Shown piece after piece: positions 33,077 through 38,287 of a stretch of DNA of 38,287 nucleotides (position 1 is its first letter; every line of letters begins with the position of its first letter). The position numbers and the translations under genes were made by a program. Under the pieces are notes generated by a model. It made no database searches, had not been told where the DNA came from, and saw nothing but the letters and a program-made list of their open reading frames with translations. This DNA is from Pseudomonadota bacterium. Its GTDB lineage: Bacteria; Pseudomonadota; Gammaproteobacteria; Xanthomonadales; Rhodanobacteraceae. Location: positions 1 to 38,287 of the forward strand of contig JAKAZT010000006.1 of NCBI GenBank assembly GCA_021815695.1, given 5' to 3'.

Positions 33077-36000
33077 CGGCGCTGCGTCAAGGCAGGCCGC
33101 CAGTGCCGCCGCGAGTTGCGCGCCGGTCACCGGCTTGCGCAGGAAACCATCCATGCCGGCGGCAGCCGCCCGCGTCGCCTCGTCACCGCCGGAACGCGCG
33201 GTGATCGCCACGATCGGCAGGCGTCGTCTACTGCCCGCCTCGCGGCTGCGCACCAGGCGCGCCAGTTCGAAGCCGTCCACGCCGGGCAGATCCAGATCGA
33301 GCAGCAGCGCATCGCAGGGCCCCTGCGCGAGCTCGGCCAGCGCGGCCAGACCATGGGCGGCGTGGACGACATGGTGTCCCTGCACCTCCAGCAGCCCGCG
33401 CAGCACCTCGGCCACGGTCGGGTCGTCCTCGACCAGCAGCAGCCGCAACGACGGCGTGCCATCACCCGCAGCGGCAGGTAGCGGCACCGTCGAGGCGGCA
33501 TCGGCAGCCACCGCGGGCAGGGTCAAGGTCACGCTGAAGCGGCTGCCGCGACCCCGCTCGGACTCGAGATCGATGCGCCCGCCCATCAGCTGGATCAGCT
33601 CGCGGCAGATCGCCAGTCCCAGGCCGCTTCCGGCCTGCCGCTGCGGTCCGTCGCCCTGCTCGAAACGCTGGAACAACCGGTCGCCGCTGGCGGCCGGAAT
33701 CCCCGGCCCGCTGTCGCCGACGACGAAGACCAGCGCCGCGCCGGCGCGGCGCAGCTGCAGCCGCACCGTGCCGCGCTCGGTGAACTTGAGCGCATTGTTG
33801 ACGAGGTTGAGCAGCACCTGCCGAAGTCGCGAGCCATCGCCCAGCACGCGCGACGGCAACCCGTCGGCGATCTCCAGTTCGAACGCCAGCCCCTTGCGCG
33901 CCGCCAGCGGCTGCTCCAGCGCCGCCACGTCGCGCAGCAGCTCGGCGGGGTCGAACGGTGCCTGCTCCAGTTCGAAGCGGCCGGCCTCGATGCGAGCCAG
34001 ATCCAGCGCCTCGTTGACCAGCTTCAGGAGCAGGCTGCCGGAGTGCCGGATGGCCTCGGCATGGCCGCGCTGGCGCGCGTCCAGCGGACTGCGCAGCAGC
34101 AGCTCGGTCATGCCCAGCACGCCGGTCATCGGCGTGCGGATCTCGTGGCCGAGGGTGGCCAGAAAACGCGTCTTCGCCGCGCTGGCGTTCTCGGCGAGAC
34201 AGCGCTGCTGTTCGGCCAGATGCATGCGATGGCGCTGCTCCAGGCGGCGCCGCCAGGCGCTGATCAGGACCCACGTCAGCAGCCCGCCGGCCAGCACGTA
34301 CAGCCCCCGGGCCTGCGGCGTCGCCCACGGTGGTGCATCGACGCGGATCGCCCGCGGCGCCAGCGCACCCCACGGCCCGCCCGGCGCCGCCGCCGCGGCC
34401 TCGAGCCGATAGTCGCCCGGCGGCAGACCGGCCAGATCGCGGCGGCCGTCGGCATCGAGCTCGATCCAGCCGGGATCGAAGCCGGCCAGACGCATGCGGT
34501 AACGCGTGTTCGCCGGGTCCACGTAGGACAGGGCACGCAATTGCAGCGTCAGACCATGCTCGCGCCATCCGAGCGCCAGGATCCCGTCGCGCAGGCTCAC
34601 CGGCAGCGCGCGGCCGTCACGCAGCGTGCCCGCGCGCTCGATCACCGGCCGCGGCGCCGGCAACGGCGGCAGCGACTGCCGCGGATGAAAGCCGAGCACG
34701 CCGCCGAGGGTGCCGCCGTAAACCGCGCCGGCGCCCCGCGGCACCAGCGCGGCGGCGGCGAACTCGGAGCTGGGCAGCCCGTCGCGGGTGTCGAACCGCT
34801 GCAAGCTATGCGTGTCCGGGTCGTAGCGCAGCAAGCCGCGCACGCTCGCGGCCCACACCCGCCCGCGCGCATCGACGTGCAGCGCTTCGATCCCGAGCGT
34901 CGGCCAGCCGCTGCCGGCGCCAACCTGCGCGGTCACCCGCGCCACGCCGCGGGCGTCGATCGCGACATGCAGCAGACGATCGGCATAGGCCAGCCAGAAG
35001 CCGCGCGTGCTGGCCGCAAGCGCGTTGATGCGGCCGCGCGGTACTCCGGACACGAAACCGAAGCGGTCGCCGTCGAGGCGCTCGAAGCCGGCGCTGCTGG
35101 CGCGCCAGAGCGCAGCGCCGACGACAGCGAGCTGGTGCGTCTCGCGACCGGCCGCGGTGTTCAGCGCCGGCGCCAGCGCGGTCATCGCCAGGGTGTCGGG
35201 GGCAAACCGCCAGACGCCGTCGCCCGGCGTGGCGGCAGCCATGCCGCCGTCCGCGAGCGGGGCGAGGTGACGCACCCCCGCGGCCAGCGCGTCGCCGCCG
35301 AGGTCGCGCGCCCGGCCACCGGCCCACAGCCGCAGGCCGGACTGCGCGCCGATCCACAGCCGGCCGCGCGCGTCCTCCGCCAGCGCCACCACCGAGCGCG
35401 TGCCGAGTCCGATCGCCGTGCCGAGATGACGCACCGTCCCGGTGGCCGGATCCAGGTGCTCGACCGCGCCGGTCGGGCCGCCCACCCACAGCCCTCCATC
35501 GGCGGCCGGCGCCAGTGCCAGCACGCGGCTCGTGGCAAGACTGCCGGCGTCTTCCGGCACATGCCGGAAGACGGTGAACGCGCGCCATCGCGGTGTCAGA
35601 TAGGCGATGCCGCCATCGCGCAGCGCGAACCACAGGCCGCCCTCGCGATCGCGACTGACCGCCATCACCAGCGCACCCGGCAGACCGGTCGCCAGCGACG
35701 GCTGCGGCGCGAAGCGCGTCCAGCGTCCGCTCGCGTCGCGATAGTCGACGCCACCCTGTCGCGCCGCCCACAGGCTGCCGTCGGGCTCGCGCAGACTGGC
35801 GAAGACCTGCCCGGGCTGTGCGCCGGCGCCGCGCATCGGCGTGGCGACGAGGTCGGCATCGATCCGATACAGGCCGGCGCTGGTCGCCGCGCGACGCTGC
35901 ACGCCTTCGCCGCCGACGTGCCACACCCGCGGCGGCCGCTCGAGACCGGCAAAGCGCACGTGATGGAAGCGTCCGTCCGGGGTGCGCAGGTCGAGCCCCG

Positions 36001-36646
36001 CCGCGGTACCGACCCACAACCGGCCATCGGCCTCGGCGTGCAGTGACAGCACGATGTCCGACGCCAGGCTGGACGGATCCCGCGCATCGTGGCTGTAGTG
36101 ATCAAAGCCGCGGCGATCGCCGTGCAGACGCTCGAGTCCGCCGGCGTAGGTGCCGGCCCAGATCGCGCCATCCGCGGTCTGCGCCAGCGCCCAGACATCA
36201 TTCGCGCTGAGGCTGTCGCGGCGGGCATCGTCGTGGCGCCAGTGACGAAAGCCGCCGCGCGCCGGATCGTGGAGGTTCAGGCCGCTGTCGCCACCACCGA
36301 CCCAGAGCTGGCCATCCCGATCCACCAGCACGGCCGCCGCATCATTGGAAGCCAGCGAGGCGGGATCGCGCGGATCGTGGCGGTACACCTCGAAATGCGC
36401 ACCGTCGAAGCGCGCCAGGCCATCGGCGGTGCCGATCCACAGATAACCCTGGCGGTCCTGCACCACGGCATAGGCCGCGCTGGAAGGCAGCCCGTCGGCG
36501 ACGCCGTAGCGGCGAAACTGGGGCGTCGGCAGCGGCGCCCCGCTGGCCGGCTCCTGCGGCGACACGGCAGGCCCGGCGGTCCACGGCATGGCGATCGCGG
36601 TGAAGCCCACGGCCGCGATCAGGCCGATACGCAGCAGCTGGCGCAT
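33050..36646 (-). CDS. Hybrid two-component sensor kinase with double beta-propeller sensor
   Basis: 1198 residues from the ATG at 36646 (GGAGG upstream), with an N-terminal hydrophobic signal segment. Fourteen LW(I/V)G-type blades can be counted between about residues 40 and 680 (for example YLWIGTADGLARFD, LWVGTAAGLDLRT, LWIGAQSGLRLW), enough for two seven-bladed propellers. A Y_Y_Y-type domain follows (YRMRLAGFDPGWIELD; LPPGDYRLEAAA), then a membrane helix at about 781-799. The kinase core has HEIRTPMTGVLGMTELLL (His834), NLVNNALKF, GDSGPGIP and GSGLGLAICREL. A receiver domain ends the protein (LLLVEDDPTV, Asp1117, Lys1171). No DNA-binding domain and no partner regulator nearby; the ligand is unknown. 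Confidence 0.92.
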   Translation of the reverse strand: MRQLLRIGLIAAVGFTAIAMPWTAGPAVSPQEPASGAPLPTPQFRRYGVADGLPSSAAYAVVQDRQGYLWIGTADGLARFDGAHFEVYRHDPRDPASLASNDAAAVLVDRDGQLWVGGGDSGLNLHDPARGGFRHWRHDDARRDSLSANDVWALAQTADGAIWAGTYAGGLERLHGDRRGFDHYSHDARDPSSLASDIVLSLHAEADGRLWVGTAAGLDLRTPDGRFHHVRFAGLERPPRVWHVGGEGVQRRAATSAGLYRIDADLVATPMRGAGAQPGQVFASLREPDGSLWAARQGGVDYRDASGRWTRFAPQPSLATGLPGALVMAVSRDREGGLWFALRDGGIAYLTPRWRAFTVFRHVPEDAGSLATSRVLALAPAADGGLWVGGPTGAVEHLDPATGTVRHLGTAIGLGTRSVVALAEDARGRLWIGAQSGLRLWAGGRARDLGGDALAAGVRHLAPLADGGMAAATPGDGVWRFAPDTLAMTALAPALNTAAGRETHQLAVVGAALWRASSAGFERLDGDRFGFVSGVPRGRINALAASTRGFWLAYADRLLHVAIDARGVARVTAQVGAGSGWPTLGIEALHVDARGRVWAASVRGLLRYDPDTHSLQRFDTRDGLPSSEFAAAALVPRGAGAVYGGTLGGVLGFHPRQSLPPLPAPRPVIERAGTLRDGRALPVSLRDGILALGWREHGLTLQLRALSYVDPANTRYRMRLAGFDPGWIELDADGRRDLAGLPPGDYRLEAAAAAPGGPWGALAPRAIRVDAPPWATPQARGLYVLAGGLLTWVLISAWRRRLEQRHRMHLAEQQRCLAENASAAKTRFLATLGHEIRTPMTGVLGMTELLLRSPLDARQRGHAEAIRHSGSLLLKLVNEALDLARIEAGRFELEQAPFDPAELLRDVAALEQPLAARKGLAFELEIADGLPSRVLGDGSRLRQVLLNLVNNALKFTERGTVRLQLRRAGAALVFVVGDSGPGIPAASGDRLFQRFEQGDGPQRQAGSGLGLAICRELIQLMGGRIDLESERGRGSRFSVTLTLPAVAADAASTVPLPAAAGDGTPSLRLLLVEDDPTVAEVLRGLLEVQGHHVVHAAHGLAALAELAQGPCDALLLDLDLPGVDGFELARLVRSREAGSRRRLPIVAITARSGGDEATRAAAAGMDGFLRKPVTGAQLAAALAACLDAAPERGGPRPG

Positions 36647-36762
36647 GACAGATCCCCCCTCCCCGATGAGGATCATGCCAAATCCGCCCGCGCCGGGCAG
36701 CCGGCGCAAAACGGAAACGCAGTATTCACGCGCCGCTGAGGGGTTCGTCGCGCAGCATCGGC

Positions 36763-36768
36763 CATAAT
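36763..36768 (+). promoter_or_regulatory. Possible -10 element of the yceI operon
   Basis: CATAAT followed by CCCCGG, 20 bases before the first yceI ATG, in the divergent gap with the sensor kinase. No clear -35. Confidence 0.35.
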
Positions 36769-36788
36769 CCCCGGCGAGACTGCCCCGC

Positions 36789-37430
36789 ATGCGCCCCCAC
36801 GCCGCCCTCGTCCTGTGTCTGGCCCTGCTCGCGCCGACTGCGCGGGCGCACGCCGCTGGCGCCACCTACCGCTTCGACCCGGTGCACAGCCAGATCACCT
36901 TCTTCGTCGATCACGACGGCTATTCCGACGCCTCCGGCCGGCTGCACATCGTGCGCGGCTGGTTCCGCTTCGATCCCGCGGACTGGAGCACGGCCAAGGT
37001 GGTGGCGGACGTCGATCTCGGCGGCGTCGACATGGGCGACACGAGCTGGAACCGCGTCGTCGCCGGCAGTGATTTTCTCGACGCGAAAGCGCATCCCTGC
37101 GCGCACTTCGTCAGCGGCGAAGTCGAGAAGACCGGCACCGATACCGGCATTCTGTTCGGCCAACTGACGCTGCGCGGTCACACCGTCGGCATCGCGTTTC
37201 CGTTCCGCTTCAACCGCCGCGCCTTTACCATCTACGGCCTGCATACCGTGGCCGGCTTCACCGGGCTGGCCACGCTGGACCGCAAGGACTTCGGCATGAC
37301 GGCCTACACCGGAGTGATCGGCGTCAAGGTCAAGGTGCTGCTGGAGATCGAGGGCATCGAGGACAGCGGCGCCGAGCAGGCCTACGTTCGCCAGGTCGCC
37401 AGGGAGACCACGCATGCAGATCAGGAGTGA
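36789..37430 (+). CDS. YceI family periplasmic protein (first copy)
   Basis: 213 residues. A signal peptide (MRPHAALVLCLALLAPTARA) precedes a lipocalin-like YceI domain: YRFDPVHSQITFFVDHDGYS, VVADVDLGGVDMGDTSWNRV, a central FGQLTLRGHTVGIAFPFRFN and the late FTGLATLDRKDFGMTAYTGV. YceI-like proteins bind long isoprenoids or quinone-like ligands in a hydrophobic cavity. The 17-base overlap with the downstream cytochrome b561 gene shows cotranscription. It is divergent from the sensor kinase, with about 142 bases between starts. Confidence 0.9.
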   Translation: MRPHAALVLCLALLAPTARAHAAGATYRFDPVHSQITFFVDHDGYSDASGRLHIVRGWFRFDPADWSTAKVVADVDLGGVDMGDTSWNRVVAGSDFLDAKAHPCAHFVSGEVEKTGTDTGILFGQLTLRGHTVGIAFPFRFNRRAFTIYGLHTVAGFTGLATLDRKDFGMTAYTGVIGVKVKVLLEIEGIEDSGAEQAYVRQVARETTHADQE

Positions 37431-37989
37431 CGACACCCGCTGGGGTGTCCCCGCGCAGTTTTTCCACTGGACCGTGCTGCTGCTGATCATCGCGCTCGGC
37501 GCGCTCGGCCTGTACATGACCGGCCTGCCGCTGTCGCTGTGGAAGGAGCAGGTGTACCTGCTGCACAAGTCGCTGGGCATCACCCTGCTGGGCCTGGTCG
37601 CGCTGCGCCTGCTGTGGCGACTGGTCGATCCGCATCCGGCACCGCCCGACGGCCTGCCGCGCTGGCAGCACCGGGTGGCACAGGCGACGCATGCCGCCCT
37701 GTATCTGCTGCTGCTGGCGATTCCGGTCTCGGGATGGGTGTTCAACTCGGCGTCCGGTTTCCCGTTGCGCTGGTTCGGCCTGCTGCCGCTGCCGGCACTG
37801 GCGGCGGCGTCGAAACCGTTGGCCGCGATCGCCAGGGAACTGCACGAGACGCTGTTCTGGATGCTGGTGGCCCTGGTCGCGGTGCACGCCGCCGCCGCTC
37901 TGCTGCACCACTATCACCATCGCAACCACGTCCTGCGGCGCATGCTGCCGTGGGGCCATCGCCGCCGTGATCCCGGAGCCGCGCCATGA
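37414..37989 (+). CDS. Cytochrome b561 (prokaryotic, CybB family)
   Basis: 191 residues, four membrane helices (about 18-37, 46-70, 92-112, 147-166). The haem-ligand candidates are His18 (FFHWTVLLL), His51 (LLHKSLGITLLG), His93 (ATHAALYLLLLAIP), His144 (LHETLFWMLV) and His158. A His-rich tail follows (LLHHYHHRNHVLRR). Family members are di-haem inner-membrane proteins that oxidise ubiquinol or pass electrons to periplasmic partners such as superoxide. Genes for two putative isoprenoid-binding YceI proteins overlap it on both sides, suggesting a joint function. Confidence 0.92.
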   Translation: MQIRSDDTRWGVPAQFFHWTVLLLIIALGALGLYMTGLPLSLWKEQVYLLHKSLGITLLGLVALRLLWRLVDPHPAPPDGLPRWQHRVAQATHAALYLLLLAIPVSGWVFNSASGFPLRWFGLLPLPALAAASKPLAAIARELHETLFWMLVALVAVHAAAALLHHYHHRNHVLRRMLPWGHRRRDPGAAP

Positions 37990-38287
37990 AGACCCCCGCC
38001 CTGTTCGCCGCACTGACGCTGTCGGCCCTGTTCGCCACCGCCGCGCACGCCACCGCCTGGCGCGTCCTGCCCGGCAGCACGCTGGGCTTCGCCGGAAGCT
38101 TCCAGGGCGAAGGCTTCAGTGGCCGGTTCAAGCGCTTCAGCGCGGCGATCGCCTGGGACCCGGCGCAACCCGCCGCCTGCCATTTCGATGTCCGCGTCGA
38201 TCTCGCCAGTGCCGATACCGGCAACAGCCAGCGCGACGAACTGCTGCCCGGCGCGGATTTCTTCGACGTGGCGAAATTCCCGCAGGC
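37986..38287 (+). CDS. YceI family protein (second copy), 3' truncated by window edge
   Basis: The first 100 codons are visible; too short at the edge to appear in the ORF track. The ATG overlaps the b561 stop (ATGA). A signal peptide (MKTPALFAALTLSALFATAAHA) is followed by the YceI start TAWRVLPGSTLGFAGSFQGE, GFSGRFKRFSAAIAWDP, and a later HFDVRVDLASADTGNSQRDE and LLPGADFFDVAKFPQA at the window edge, where family members read DxFFDVxxFP. It is clearly divergent from the first copy, which lacks the GADFFDV form and has GSDFLDAKAHP, so it is not a recent tandem duplicate. Confidence 0.9.
   Translation, partial: MKTPALFAALTLSALFATAAHATAWRVLPGSTLGFAGSFQGEGFSGRFKRFSAAIAWDPAQPAACHFDVRVDLASADTGNSQRDELLPGADFFDVAKFPQ

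Noticed and set aside
34043-36046. 667-residue plus-strand ORF opposite the sensor kinase
   Set aside because: The minus-strand propeller blades are unambiguous; this frame is Arg/Gln/Pro-rich without motifs.

Overview
The window looks like a chromosomal core region of a high-GC gammaproteobacterium, most likely of the order Lysobacterales (Xanthomonadales). I infer this from G+C-rich, strongly GC3-biased coding, a PilS/PilR pair beside sucC-sucD, a YceI/cytochrome b561/YceI cluster, and the conserved lptD-surA-pdxA-rsmA-apaG-apaH order. No database search was possible, so family and genus stay open. I see no tRNA, rRNA, CRISPR array, transposase or phage gene.

Layout. 1-1701 is the 3' part of valS. 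On the minus strand follow rimI, a small gene that I read as a candidate DNA polymerase III psi subunit (HolD-like), and pssA, all tightly coupled. From 3.7 to 6.5 kb on the plus strand lie a DUF4124 secreted protein, proS and an H-NS-family protein. pgeF (yfiH) and rluD run on the minus strand, divergent from bamD. nadE, sucD and sucC follow on the minus strand, divergent from pilS-pilR. ssb and a YajR-like MFS transporter are on the minus strand; the polyprenyl diphosphate synthase gene ispB diverges from the latter. Next come an exported dienelactone-hydrolase-like protein (minus), a class II cytochrome c (plus), and ubiI-like plus ubiH (minus).

From 23.57 to 26.25 kb a four-gene plus-strand set looks like a cobalamin-handling unit: a histidine-phosphatase-fold protein whose nucleophilic His is Ser, a small DUF6580/ECF-S-like membrane protein, a PduO-type cobalamin adenosyltransferase, and an acetylpolyamine amidohydrolase/HDAC-like enzyme. 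The outer-membrane/envelope operon lptD-surA-pdxA-rsmA-apaG-apaH occupies 26.35-33.02 kb. A 1198-residue hybrid sensor kinase with fourteen propeller blades is on the minus strand to 36.65 kb. The window ends inside a yceI-cybB-yceI operon.

Functional themes are envelope biogenesis (bamD, lptD, surA, pssA), ubiquinone synthesis (ispB, ubiH, ubiI), respiration and quinone-associated proteins (cytochrome c, b561, YceI), DNA replication (ssb, candidate holD), translation (valS, proS, rimI, rluD, rsmA) and central metabolism (sucCD, nadE, pdxA).

Most of the window is ordinary housekeeping DNA. The strongest leads are the Ser-for-His phosphatase in the B12 gene set, a 151-bp imperfect palindrome just upstream of it, the candidate divergent HolD, a heptamer repeat inside nadE, and a SurA with a lipobox-like signal peptide.
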